A stretch of 63,171 bases of DNA, from assembly GCA_021324655.1 (NCBI GenBank), contig JAJPIP010000012.1, positions 1-63,171 on the forward strand, written 5' to 3'. Source of the DNA: Pseudomonadota bacterium. Lineage in GTDB: Bacteria; Chloroflexota; UBA5177. This document shows, piece by piece, positions 21,861-30,153 of the stretch. How positions within the stretch are numbered: position 1 is the first letter of the stretch; each line of letters starts with the position of its first letter. The position numbers and the translations under genes are program-made. The notes below the pieces were generated by a model. It ran no database searches. It was given only the letters and a program-made list of their open reading frames with translations, and was not told the DNA's origin.

Positions 21861-22342
21861 TCGATTCACCTGCGCGTTATCAGGAGCCCGACACGATCCG
21901 GCGCCTGCTCACCACAGCAAGCACCGTCGCCATCGTCGGCTTATCGGCCAATGTTCTTCGGCCGAGCAACTTTGTGGGGTTTTACCTTCAGCGGCACGGC
22001 TACCGAGTCGTCCCCGTCAATCCGCGCGAGAAGGAGATTCTCGGCGAGGTGTCGTACCCGAGCCTGTCCGCCATTCCTTTCCCCGTGGACATCGTCGATG
22101 TTTTTCGCGCTCCTGACGCGGTCCCCGGCATCGCTCACGAGGCGGTGGAGATCGGTGCCGGAGCCCTCTGGCTGCAGTTCGGTGTGATCAATCCGGAAGG
22201 CGCAGTGATTGCCGAGGCGGGCGGCCTTGACGTGGTCATGGATCGCTGCATGAAGGTCGAGCATGCCCGCTTCCTCGGACGCATGCACTGGCTGGGGTTC
22301 AACACGGGGCGGGTGACGGCCCGCCGCCAGTCCGCCGTCTAA
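21857..22342 (+). CDS. CoA-binding domain protein (YccU-like)
   Basis: A 161-residue Rossmann-fold protein of the CoA_binding_2 family. It shows TVAIVGLSANVLRPSNFVGFYLQRHGYRVVPVNP, then VDIVDVFRAPDAVPGIAHEAVEIGAGALWLQFGV and VVMDRCMKVEHAR. Such proteins often sit next to metY and may sense or protect CoA or related thiols; the exact role is not known. The ATG overlaps the metY stop, so it belongs to the methionine operon. It converges on the giant hydrolase gene with a 4-nt overlap. Confidence 0.88.
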   Translation: MIDSPARYQEPDTIRRLLTTASTVAIVGLSANVLRPSNFVGFYLQRHGYRVVPVNPREKEILGEVSYPSLSAIPFPVDIVDVFRAPDAVPGIAHEAVEIGAGALWLQFGVINPEGAVIAEAGGLDVVMDRCMKVEHARFLGRMHWLGFNTGRVTARRQSAV

Positions 22343-25300
22343 CGCGGCGAGGGCGGGCTCTCGATGTTTCGGAACGTGTCGATCAGCGCCGGCAAGCGGA
22401 CGGACGTCCAGTTCGGCCGCAGCACATAATTCGGCGTCGGGTCGCCGGAGTGGCTGGTGCCGTTCAGGGCCCAGAACGACCAGCCGATCTCGGGGTGCGA
22501 GCGCAGGAAGCGCATCAGGAACGAGAACCAGAGGCCCTGTGAGCCGGGCTTTGTGTCGCTCACGCAGGTCGGCACCTGGCCGCACGTTCCGAACTCTCCG
22601 AGGAAGATCGGAACCGGATTCGAGTTCGAGGCCGCTTCGAGGTAGCCCCAGTGTCTTTCCCAGATCGACACGATGCTGTTGTACGTCATGTGGGGGCCGA
22701 AGAATGACATGGGGTACTTGCCGGGGCCGTACTCGTGGGGTGAGTACACGAGCTGGTTGGGAACGCTGAGCTGGACGGGGTAGGGACCCGCCGGGGTGAG
22801 AATACCTCCCCACCAGTACGAGTCGATACCGCCCGGTTGACCGGCATCCGGATAGAGCTGGAGCCCCTCCACCATGATCAGGAGGTGCGGATTAATGGCG
22901 AGCACCGCATCGCCCCCTCTCTCGGCAGCCAATCGCCAGTCCGTTGCCGGGTTCTCCTGACCTCGATATGGTCCCCACGTCGCGCCTTGATGCAGATATG
23001 CCTTAACGGACCACGGACCGGGCGGAGCCGTGTGCGGCTCATTGCGAAGGTCCACGGCGACGACTGTGGAGTTATTCAGATACCGGCGCACCAGCGTCTG
23101 CCAGTCGGCTATCCATGCGGATTCCGGATACGCTTTCTCATACCAGAGACCGTTGGGCGCCGGCTGCGTCCCGGCCGTCGAGCGGGCGTCATCCAGGATG
23201 ATGCGCAAGCCGTGCGCGCCCGCCGATGCGACGATGCGGTCCATGAGATCGAGGTAGGTCAGACCCTGTAGATCCGGATTCGCCTCCAGATGGGTGGTCA
23301 GAACCGGGTCTTGCTCCACCCCCTGATTGCTGAACGGGAGCCGAATGGCATTGAAGCCGAGGTCGTGCACGCGCTGCATGATGGCATCGAGGGGCTGCTT
23401 GTCCAGGCCTGCCGGGACGAAATAGTGGTCCTCCATGCCAAACCAGTTCACCGCCGCGATCCGCACCGGCCGACCCTCGGCGTCGACGATGCGATTGCCC
23501 TGCGTGTGCCAGTAGCCGGTGTCGGCTGCCAGAGGTCCGGTGGACGTCACAGTATGCGCCTGCAATGACGTGTACTGGGCGAGCACCGGCTGCGACGTCA
23601 ATCCGCCTGCGTGGCCGCGGTTCCAGACGGCAACGGCGAGCACGTTGTCGCCATTGGTGTTCAGGAGACCCTGCGGCAGGTAGAACTCATGCTGCGGCCC
23701 CTTCTGTTCCCAGTACCGTCCGATCTGCCAACCGTTCAGCCAGATCACGGCCTTGTCGGCGGCGTGGGGAATGACCAACCCGATTGGCGCATTGGTACTC
23801 GCCGAGACGTGGAGAGTGAAGTGCGTTCGGTACCAGCCGATTGGCGCGCTGACGCCCCTCTTCTTCCAGTTGTCGGGCAGAGACACCGTTTGCCAGCTGG
23901 TATCGTCGAAGCCGGGCAGGTACCAGCCGGATCTCTCTCCGAAGAGGCCGCTGGCATTCTGCAGGCCGCGCAGCGTGTCCGGCGGATTCTCGCCGCCCTG
24001 ATCGCCCTGAATGCGCCAGGTGATCGGCGATGTCACGCCGGTAATCGAGGCAGCCAGGATACCCTGCGGCGACTGGGCTACGGGCCCCGCAAGCCAGCCT
24101 TCGTCGTGTCCCAGGCTCTCGGTGAGAACGGCGACGACGTTGTCCTGACCGGGCCGCAGCGTCCCCCGCGGGAAGCGGAAGAAGTGCATGCTGCCGTAGG
24201 GGTGCGGCGGGTCGCTCAGTGATGTGTCGCCCTGGCCGATCTGTTTCCCGTTGAGAAAGACGGCGTAGCTCTGGCGTGCCTCGAGATTGATTCCCGTTTC
24301 GCCGCCGTTCGAAACAAAGTGCGCTCGGTACCACACGAAGCCGTAATGAAAGCCGTAATCGTCGGCGAGCAAAGACGGTCCCTGCGGTACGTTCGGATTC
24401 GTTGTTGTCGCGTGATTGGCCACAGTCCAGTTCGAATCGTCGAACGACGGCAGGGTTTCCGGCGCTTCGGTCTGAAACCGCCAGCTGCCGAGCGCGGGAA
24501 GAGAGACGTGCGGAGCGCCGCCGAGAATGCCCAGGTCGATCATCCCCATGAAGGCATCAGGTGAGGCGGACGTGCGTCCTGCCACGTTGTACGCCATGTT
24601 GGGCGCGGCGCCGTAGACGCGCACGTCGCGCGCGCTCGTATTCGAGATCGAGAGGGAGCCGTCGTCCTCGACGAGATCTGGGCCTGCCAGGATGACGCCG
24701 TTGTCCATCCAGTACCGGCCGGCTTGCGCCGTGTCGGTGACGATGATGCGCAACGGCCCGGAGGGAGTCTGAATGTCGATGAGACGGGGATCGGCCGTGT
24801 GGGTGTAATTGAGCCGCAGTTCGGCCCCGGTCTCGGTGACTTGCACGCCGTCGTTGTGGTCGACGGTCACCGCTCCCTGTGGCAAGGTAAAGTCTGTCTC
24901 CCCGGCGGAGCCTGAAGGGCCGTCCAACACGAGGTACTGCCCCTGCTGCGTGTTGCTGCTGGTCAGAACGTTCGAGGTCGAATAGTTGAGGTGCAGGGGC
25001 CCGGTTGTGGCGTCGGCGACCAATAGCTCGGCGCCGTGACTCGGGACGGTGATTCCTGTGCCTCTCTGCTGCGGCACGGTGCCGGAGAACCCGGGAACGG
25101 TCAGGTGGACGGCCGTCTGGACGGCCGGCCTGGCATCGCCGTGGCGCAGGAAGATGAATGTCATGCCGCTCGACGGGTCGGCCCGGCTGTGCACGACCAC
25201 CGTGCTATTGGAAACGGTTGCGGCAGCGGGTGCCGCGCTTGAGCCGGCGAGGATGGGACCAAAGGATTGGAGGAAAAGAGCGAGACGGTGCGCGGCGTAG

Positions 25301-26424
25301 TACGCGGGTCGAAGTACCCCTGCTTCGCTGATCGGCGCGCCATAGTCGTACGAGGTGTACGTGCCGGGATCGGACATATAGCCCCAGTTCGTGCCGCCCG
25401 CGAACATATAGGTGTTCAGAATCGTCGTGCCCTGCGCGAAGGCGGATTGATCCAGGGCGTTCAGCCAATCGCCGTTCAGCGTGCTGGCCACCTTGTCGTA
25501 GCCGACCCCGCCCCATGGGTCGTACGAGCCACCCTGCAGCTCTGCCACGAACATGGGAGTCTGGATGCCCAGTTGCTGACGGAGGTGCGACTCCCAGGTA
25601 TCTATGCCGTGGAAGTGGATGTCCCACCACTGGTGGCAACACTGGAAGCCGTACGGATAGCTATCGAACGCGTACAGATTGACCAGTTTGCTCCAGTCGC
25701 CTCGGAAGTAGAAGTCGTTGTGGAAGATGGGTACGGTGATGCCGTCCGTCCGTGCTGCCTGGTAGAGGTCCTGCATGTACTGCGCTGAGCCGGCGGTCTG
25801 GTCATACTCATTCTCAATCGAAAGCAGGATGACCGAGCCGCCGTTCGTCACCTGGTGTCGAGCCAGGATGGGGAGCAGGTGGCCGTACCAGTCCTCCGCC
25901 TGTTGGGAGAACAGCGGAGAGTAATCGGCGGACGCCTTACTTCCATTCCAGGACTGAGACCGCGGAAATAGCGGCTCGGTGAGAAGCCATCCCGGCAAGC
26001 CGCCGGCATCGACCTCGGCGTTGACATAGGGGCCGACGCGGGCTATGACATAGAGTCCTAGCCGATCGGTGAGAGAAAGCAACTGGTCCACATCACGCGG
26101 TCCCGAGAAGTCATATTGCCCGGGAGCGCTCGAGTGATACTGCCAGTCGAAGTAGATGGAGACCGCGTTGAGGCCCGCGGCTTTGATCTTCTCGAGGCGA
26201 TCCTTCCACTCGGCGGGCGACGGCATCCGGAAATAGTGGAACTCGCCGGAGTAGAGAAATAGCCGCTGCCCATCCACGAAAAGGCTGTGCGAGTCCCATG
26301 TGACCGTATGGGCAGGCTGGGCGTGGACGAGCCGGGGAGTCGAGGTCGGAAGCCAGGCAACGAGTAACGCGGCGGCGACGACGATCGCCCTCAGGGGAAG
26401 CAGGCGCACCGTGGGTTGTAACAC
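22339..26424 (-). CDS. Secreted two-enzyme glycoside hydrolase: GH35 plus GH5
   Basis: A 1361-residue exported protein. Residues 1-36 form a signal peptide ending VHAQPAHT. Residues about 40-360 are a GH35 beta-galactosidase barrel: LYSGEFHYFRMP, ARVGPYVNAEVDAGGLPGWLL, acid/base E206 in SIENEYD and nucleophile E295 in FVAELQGG. Residues about 380-950 hold beta domains, including two galactose-binding-like repeats (FDDSNWTVAN, FDDTSWQTVSLPDNW). Residues about 970-1350 are a GH5 barrel with GFNAIRLPFS, acid/base E1129 in DLRNEPH and nucleophile E1277 in FLGEFG. Both active sites look intact. It probably breaks down a galactose-decorated beta-glucan, mannan or xyloglucan. It stands alone, without transporter or regulator genes. 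Confidence 0.92.
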   Translation of the reverse strand: MLQPTVRLLPLRAIVVAAALLVAWLPTSTPRLVHAQPAHTVTWDSHSLFVDGQRLFLYSGEFHYFRMPSPAEWKDRLEKIKAAGLNAVSIYFDWQYHSSAPGQYDFSGPRDVDQLLSLTDRLGLYVIARVGPYVNAEVDAGGLPGWLLTEPLFPRSQSWNGSKASADYSPLFSQQAEDWYGHLLPILARHQVTNGGSVILLSIENEYDQTAGSAQYMQDLYQAARTDGITVPIFHNDFYFRGDWSKLVNLYAFDSYPYGFQCCHQWWDIHFHGIDTWESHLRQQLGIQTPMFVAELQGGSYDPWGGVGYDKVASTLNGDWLNALDQSAFAQGTTILNTYMFAGGTNWGYMSDPGTYTSYDYGAPISEAGVLRPAYYAAHRLALFLQSFGPILAGSSAAPAAATVSNSTVVVHSRADPSSGMTFIFLRHGDARPAVQTAVHLTVPGFSGTVPQQRGTGITVPSHGAELLVADATTGPLHLNYSTSNVLTSSNTQQGQYLVLDGPSGSAGETDFTLPQGAVTVDHNDGVQVTETGAELRLNYTHTADPRLIDIQTPSGPLRIIVTDTAQAGRYWMDNGVILAGPDLVEDDGSLSISNTSARDVRVYGAAPNMAYNVAGRTSASPDAFMGMIDLGILGGAPHVSLPALGSWRFQTEAPETLPSFDDSNWTVANHATTTNPNVPQGPSLLADDYGFHYGFVWYRAHFVSNGGETGINLEARQSYAVFLNGKQIGQGDTSLSDPPHPYGSMHFFRFPRGTLRPGQDNVVAVLTESLGHDEGWLAGPVAQSPQGILAASITGVTSPITWRIQGDQGGENPPDTLRGLQNASGLFGERSGWYLPGFDDTSWQTVSLPDNWKKRGVSAPIGWYRTHFTLHVSASTNAPIGLVIPHAADKAVIWLNGWQIGRYWEQKGPQHEFYLPQGLLNTNGDNVLAVAVWNRGHAGGLTSQPVLAQYTSLQAHTVTSTGPLAADTGYWHTQGNRIVDAEGRPVRIAAVNWFGMEDHYFVPAGLDKQPLDAIMQRVHDLGFNAIRLPFSNQGVEQDPVLTTHLEANPDLQGLTYLDLMDRIVASAGAHGLRIILDDARSTAGTQPAPNGLWYEKAYPESAWIADWQTLVRRYLNNSTVVAVDLRNEPHTAPPGPWSVKAYLHQGATWGPYRGQENPATDWRLAAERGGDAVLAINPHLLIMVEGLQLYPDAGQPGGIDSYWWGGILTPAGPYPVQLSVPNQLVYSPHEYGPGKYPMSFFGPHMTYNSIVSIWERHWGYLEAASNSNPVPIFLGEFGTCGQVPTCVSDTKPGSQGLWFSFLMRFLRSHPEIGWSFWALNGTSHSGDPTPNYVLRPNWTSVRLPALIDTFRNIESPPSPR

Positions 26425-26544
26425 GCGCGACGAATCGCTTGCAACCGGTTGACCACCACCGCATTGTCGCCTAAGCTGGAGACGAGCGAACCGCCAGCGC
26501 TCAGCCTCCCCGGCATCTCAGGACACCCAGTACGGAGGAGAGAC

Positions 26545-26799
26545 ATGAACGTTGGACGGTTATGCTCGATCGAGGGCGCGCGCGAGCTGGATACGCACCA
26601 GCGTGCGTCCGATTACTTGAAGCACGTGTGCTCGCGCTACCCCGGCATGGGATTCACGGCGAGGATTGAGTGGATCGGGGAGCAGACGATCGACGCCCTT
26701 CGCCTTCTGCTCGCGGACACGAACTGCAGCGAGGACGAGCGGCGCGCCGTCGAGCGCTTCCTCGACCTCGCGGCGGAGGAATTGCCCGGGGTGGTTTAG
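26545..26799 (+). CDS. Small hypothetical protein
   Basis: An 84-residue protein that I do not recognise. The ATG at 26545 has an excellent GGAGGAGAG site, which decides against a longer reading. The sequence is mostly helical and charged (ELDTHQRASDYLKHVC, then EDERRAVERFLDLAAEELPG) without signal or membrane segments. Its stop overlaps the stop of the convergent gene at 26796. The dense cluster of small genes here is accessory in character. Confidence 0.65.
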   Translation: MNVGRLCSIEGARELDTHQRASDYLKHVCSRYPGMGFTARIEWIGEQTIDALRLLLADTNCSEDERRAVERFLDLAAEELPGVV

Positions 26800-27053
26800 A
26801 CCCCAAGCGCGGCGCGGCTGGCTCGCATCCCTGCCTCGTAGGCGTCTTCCGGCGTGTCGTACGGTTCGACGCCCGGATCGTTCGGGAACGCCATGGAGGC
26901 TCCGGGGCGGACCAGCCAGAGCGTCACGCCTCCCTCGTCGATCGGCACGATCCCGAACTCGACTTCATCGCCTCCTGCGCGCACGGTGTAGGCACGCATT
27001 CCCGTTTCATCGTCGATGACGGGTCCGCTGACTTCCACATTCTGTGCCGTCAT
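26796..27053 (-). CDS. Small hypothetical protein
   Basis: An 85-residue acidic protein of unknown family. Alternating short strands (VEFGIVPIDEGGVTLWLVRPG) followed by a helical end (DTPEDAYEAGMRASRAALG) suggest a compact alpha/beta fold. Its start overlaps the end of the gene at 27050 by 4 nt, so the two form a small operon. Its stop overlaps that of the opposite gene. Confidence 0.65.
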   Translation of the reverse strand: MTAQNVEVSGPVIDDETGMRAYTVRAGGDEVEFGIVPIDEGGVTLWLVRPGASMAFPNDPGVEPYDTPEDAYEAGMRASRAALGV

Positions 27054-27448
27054 TGTCCGCTCTCCTCGCCCCGCGTGCTCCTCATGTCCGCCTGGAGACG
27101 GCGAAAGTCGGAGACGACCGCGCGGAGACGCCCGATCTCGTCTTCCTGGGGGCCCTTGGTCTCTATTTCCTGCCGCAGGGCGGCCAGGGTCTGCAGGTCA
27201 CGCTCCAGCCGGTCACCTACCGAGTCATGCCGGCTGGTAAGGATAGACCACAAGCGCAGCCGTCCGTAGGCATTGGCCAGCGCGCCGATGGCCCCCGCGA
27301 CGGCATCGACACGCCACCGCTCCCCTTCTCCCGGGATCTGCCCCGTGCGAATCCATGCTTCCGCCAGCTCGAGTTCGGATTCTACGCTGGAACTTGAGAG
27401 TTCGAGCAGCTCGCGCGCCCGTTCCTCAGCTATCGTGGGCTCCGTCAT
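27050..27448 (-). CDS. Hypothetical coiled-coil protein
   Basis: A 132-residue, almost fully helical protein with Glu/Leu/Arg heptad character (EERARELLELSSSSVESELELAEAWI; then LERDLQTLAALRQEIETKGPQEDEIGRLRAVVSDFRRLQADM). It resembles no enzyme I know and may be a scaffolding or partner protein. It is the first gene of a two-gene operon with 26796-27053. Confidence 0.65.
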   Translation of the reverse strand: MTEPTIAEERARELLELSSSSVESELELAEAWIRTGQIPGEGERWRVDAVAGAIGALANAYGRLRLWSILTSRHDSVGDRLERDLQTLAALRQEIETKGPQEDEIGRLRAVVSDFRRLQADMRSTRGEESGQ

Positions 27449-27603
27449 ACCGCTTCCCCTCTGCGTCTGGACGGCCCGTACCGCGGCGCGTGTATGCCGC
27501 GTCGGCCCCTCTCACTGCAGCGCGGGCAAGTTGCGTGCCCGTTGTTGCGGCACCGCGTCCTCGTGCAACAATGGATGTGTTTATGTCTACAAGAGGAACT
27601 CAT

Positions 27604-28053
27604 ATGCGCACGACCTTCGCCGCCTTCTTCGCCATGCTCGTGTTGGCCGGCTGCGGCACGACATCCGCCCAGTCTCCGTCTGCCACGGCCACACCGCCGC
27701 CTCCCCGCCCCACCGCCACCCCTCCTCGCATGGATAGAGTTCTGCTGAGTGTCGGTGGCAAGGCCCAGGACTACAAGACGAAGGCATTCCACGCCGCGCA
27801 CCAATGGGAGGTGGGGTACACCCAGAACTGTGCCTACGTCGCCAACATGGATCCCTCGGGAGGAATCTTCCAGATCTACGGTGACAATCCTACCAAACCG
27901 AATAGCGCCGAGTTGGGAATCGTGTACTCCTTGAGCCGGAACGGGTACCGGAAGAGCGGGGTGAGCACCCTGCAATCCAGGGGTAACTGGAAGTTGCATA
28001 TCCTTGCTGCTCCCGGGTGCAGCTGGCACGTGACGGTGCGCGAGGCGTCATAG
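27604..28053 (+). CDS. Probable lipoprotein of unknown function
   Basis: A 149-residue exported protein. The N terminus RTTFAAFFAMLVLAGCG is a lipoprotein signal with the lipobox LAGC (Cys at about 16). A Ser/Thr/Pro-rich tether (about 20-42) precedes a small domain with three further cysteines or aromatic clusters (YTQNCAYVANMDP, APGCSWHV), possibly one disulfide. The ATG at 27604 is chosen because it gives the signal peptide directly; upstream ATGs at 27571 and 27583 are in frame but spoil it. Confidence 0.72.
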   Translation: MRTTFAAFFAMLVLAGCGTTSAQSPSATATPPPPRPTATPPRMDRVLLSVGGKAQDYKTKAFHAAHQWEVGYTQNCAYVANMDPSGGIFQIYGDNPTKPNSAELGIVYSLSRNGYRKSGVSTLQSRGNWKLHILAAPGCSWHVTVREAS

Positions 28054-28100
28054 GCACCTCTGGCATCAGCCTTGCTCGCAGCGGCGGCGGAGGCTTTCTC

Positions 28101-28808
28101 ATGCACGTTGATGAAATGCGGGCTAGCGAGACGCATGCCGAGGGATTACTGTTGGCTCGGCCGCGCCTGGTTGAGGCGGATGCGCCGTCCGGACTCCTAC
28201 CGCTGGGGCTGAACTCGCGCCGCGATGCCTACCTCTACGTCCCGGACGGCTATTCTCACCGGCATCCTGCCCCCCTGGTTCTCATGTTGCACGGTGCAGG
28301 GGGTGACGGGCTCAATGCCCTCAACATCTTCCAACCGTATGCGGACGCTCTCGGGCTCATCTTGCTCGCGCCCGATTCTCGGCGCCAGACCTGGGATGTC
28401 CTGTACGGCAACTTTGGACCCGACGTTGCCTTCATCGACCAGGCCCTGCAGGTGACGTTTAGCCGCTATGCAGTGGATGGAGCGCAGATCGGCATCGAGG
28501 GGTTCTCGGACGGGGCCTCGTATGCGCTGTCGCTGGGCCTGACCAACGGCACCCTGTTCGGAGACATCATCGCGTTCTCTCCGGGCTTCATGGCACCTGG
28601 ACCCGCGCACGGCCGGCCGCGCATCTACATTTCCCACGGAACAGGGGATGACGTTCTCGCGATCGAGCGCACCAGCCGCGTGATCGTCCCCCGCCTCCAG
28701 AAGGCCGGCTATGACGTCACCTATGAAGAGTTCGTCGGACCGCACACGGTCCCGCCCGTCATCGCCCAAACCGCCCTGCGCAGCTTCCTGGGGAACCGAC
28801 ATGGTTGA
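28101..28808 (+). CDS. Alpha/beta-hydrolase esterase (PHB depolymerase/LpqC-like)
   Basis: A 235-residue hydrolase without signal peptide. The fold is clear: DAYLYVPDGY, LVLMLHGAGGDG (oxyanion loop), the nucleophile elbow IGIEGFSDGASYALSLGL with Ser in GFSDG, an acid near SHGTGDDVL and the His in GPHTVPP. It is close to phospholipase/carboxylesterase and polyhydroxybutyrate-depolymerase-type esterases; the natural substrate is unknown. The ATG at 28101 has GGAGG 7 nt away. The following small gene overlaps its end by 8 nt. Confidence 0.85.
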   Translation: MHVDEMRASETHAEGLLLARPRLVEADAPSGLLPLGLNSRRDAYLYVPDGYSHRHPAPLVLMLHGAGGDGLNALNIFQPYADALGLILLAPDSRRQTWDVLYGNFGPDVAFIDQALQVTFSRYAVDGAQIGIEGFSDGASYALSLGLTNGTLFGDIIAFSPGFMAPGPAHGRPRIYISHGTGDDVLAIERTSRVIVPRLQKAGYDVTYEEFVGPHTVPPVIAQTALRSFLGNRHG

Positions 28809-29094
28809 GGGCGATCGGCCGTCATCGAATCCCAACGTCGAGGAGAGGCGTGATCAGGCCGCCTATCACGCGATCCTGTCCGACCTGCACCGCGTCCAGT
28901 CCGCCATACTAAGCCTTCAGACCCTGGACTCTCCTCACACGGCGGAGAGTCTGCGAGACTACTTCACCCGCGAGCGGAGCATCGCCTTGGGGCGTCTCCG
29001 GGAATGGGAACAGCGCCGGCCTGACGTCTACCGCCTGGCTGGTGAGGCCTTCCGCCGTGAAGGGAGGTTCCCGGCAGACGACGACAATGACTAG
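28801..29094 (+). CDS. Small hypothetical helical protein
   Basis: A 97-residue protein I do not recognise. It is charged and helical (AAYHAILSDLHRVQSAILSLQTL, then AESLRDYFTRERSIALGRLREWEQRRP) with an acidic tail of Asp and Asn. Its start lies within the last codons of the esterase gene, so translation is probably coupled and the two products may work together. Confidence 0.65.
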   Translation: MVEGDRPSSNPNVEERRDQAAYHAILSDLHRVQSAILSLQTLDSPHTAESLRDYFTRERSIALGRLREWEQRRPDVYRLAGEAFRREGRFPADDDND

Positions 29095-29169
29095 TGTCGG
29101 CGCTCCCCGTGACCGATTTGTCCGCACCTACCCGCTTTCGGACGCTCTCCAGGCTTTGGCGAACCTGTC

Positions 29170-29610
29170 TTAAGCGGGCGCGCCCGCTTCGCTCTGCATT
29201 TCCGTATCCGCTTGAGCGTGCGGGGAACCCGGCATGATCTGCATGAGTTCGATCCGGTTCCCATCGGGGTCGGTGAGCCAGAACTGCCAGTTACCGTCGA
29301 GTCCCATGGACGGCTCACCCTCGATGTCCAGCCCGCGGCGAGTTAGATCGCGCAGCGTTGCGGCCAGGTCATCGACCACGAGGCAGAAGTGAGTGTATCC
29401 GACACCGCCGGTTGCCGCCTCTCCCGATGCACCTGGAAACAGCTCGATGAAATTGCCCGGGCTCACCTGCAGATAGACGATCCAGGGTGAGGGCCCGCCC
29501 TCACGATCCAAACGAAACGCTTCTCTTAGGGCCAGCTTGCCGCAATAGAAGTCAAGGGCCTCGGCGAGGTCGGTGATGCGGAAGGCGACATGCCCAATCC
29601 CCGTGGTCAT
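29170..29610 (-). CDS. VOC family (glyoxalase-like) protein
   Basis: A 146-residue protein with two beta-alpha-beta-beta-beta modules of the vicinal-oxygen-chelate fold. Metal-ligand positions are visible: His in IGHVAFRI, Glu in NFIELFPG, His in YTHFCLVV and Glu in NRIELMQI. It could be a lyase, isomerase or dioxygenase relative of lactoylglutathione lyase; the specific reaction is not predictable. It follows the receiver-domain gene by 18 nt. Confidence 0.85.
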   Translation of the reverse strand: MTTGIGHVAFRITDLAEALDFYCGKLALREAFRLDREGGPSPWIVYLQVSPGNFIELFPGASGEAATGGVGYTHFCLVVDDLAATLRDLTRRGLDIEGEPSMGLDGNWQFWLTDPDGNRIELMQIMPGSPHAQADTEMQSEAGAPA

Positions 29611-29628
29611 GAGCTACCGGCCGGCCTC

Positions 29629-30018
29629 CTACGTCGCCACCGAACGGTCGAGATGTTCGGCGATAGTATCCATGAGCCGGTCGATGTCAGGCGATGCGAC
29701 GCTGCGATCGTAGACGACGATCTCCTCGAACATGTCCGCCGCCTCGCCGATCTCCTCCATGAGAGAGGATGACGTTGTTCCGATAACGGGCAAGCTGTCG
29801 AAACCGGCGGCGCGGAGTCGCTCCACTACCTCGATGCCGGTCAGTGGAGGAACCATCAACGAGACGATGGCCAGATCCGGCTGGATCTCGCGGGCGATAT
29901 CCGTAACCTGTTCAGGATCCATAAGAGCAACCACATGGTGCCCGTGGATCTCGAGCAAGTCGTGAAGTGTCCGGGCTGTGCTGTTGTCGCCTTCCACGAT
30001 CAGGATGTTCGCGGGCAT
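29629..30018 (-). CDS. Degenerate response-regulator receiver domain, stand-alone
   Basis: A 129-residue single receiver domain. The fold is recognisable (NILIVEGDNSTARTLHDLLE, PDLAIVSLMVPPLTGIEVVERLR, LPVIGTTSS), with E9 and D11 in the acidic pocket. The position of the phospho-accepting Asp holds Ser53, and the conserved Lys of the switch is missing (VVYDRSVASP). It therefore cannot be phosphorylated in the usual way and probably acts as a protein-interaction module. A good GGAGG site precedes the ATG. No histidine kinase gene is near. Confidence 0.82.
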   Translation of the reverse strand: MPANILIVEGDNSTARTLHDLLEIHGHHVVALMDPEQVTDIAREIQPDLAIVSLMVPPLTGIEVVERLRAAGFDSLPVIGTTSSSLMEEIGEAADMFEEIVVYDRSVASPDIDRLMDTIAEHLDRSVAT

Positions 30019-30079
30019 CGCTGCCTCCTCCTCTTCCCCTCTGAGGATACCGCGGAAGCCTCGTTAACTGGTGTCCGTG

Positions 30080-30107
30080 GGTCAAGCTGAAGGGGACTCG
30101 AACCCCT
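30080..30107 (-). pseudogene. tRNA-like 3' fragment (T arm plus acceptor strand)
   Basis: On the minus strand AGGGG, the loop TTCGAGT and CCCCT form a canonical T arm, followed by TCAGCTT and G like an acceptor 3' strand. No matching 5' half exists upstream, where the promoter and coding region of the next gene begin. It looks like a leftover of a tRNA gene, for example after element integration or deletion. Confidence 0.5.
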
Positions 30108-30112
30108 CGACG

Positions 30113-30142
30113 TTGTCAAGCCCGCCGAAAGCTCGATATCAT
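30113..30142 (+). promoter_or_regulatory. Sigma70-type promoter of the 678-residue protein gene
   Basis: TTGTCA (30113-30118), an 18-nt spacer and TATCAT (30137-30142); each hexamer matches five of six consensus bases. The expected transcription start is about 30149, 5 nt before the ATG at 30154, which has no ribosome site. The mRNA would be practically leaderless. Confidence 0.65.
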
Positions 30143-30153
30143 GGCCCCACACC

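Noticed and set aside
22339-29200. Prophage or insertion sequence bringing the accessory genes
   Set aside because: No integrase, transposase, phage structural gene or clear flanking repeats are present; only the tRNA-like fragment hints at past integration.
30080-30130. Complete tRNA or tmRNA gene at the T-arm-like sequence
   Set aside because: No 5' acceptor partner (AAGCTGA or GGGGCTGA-like) exists within tRNA or tmRNA distance on the minus strand, and no anticodon stem can be formed.
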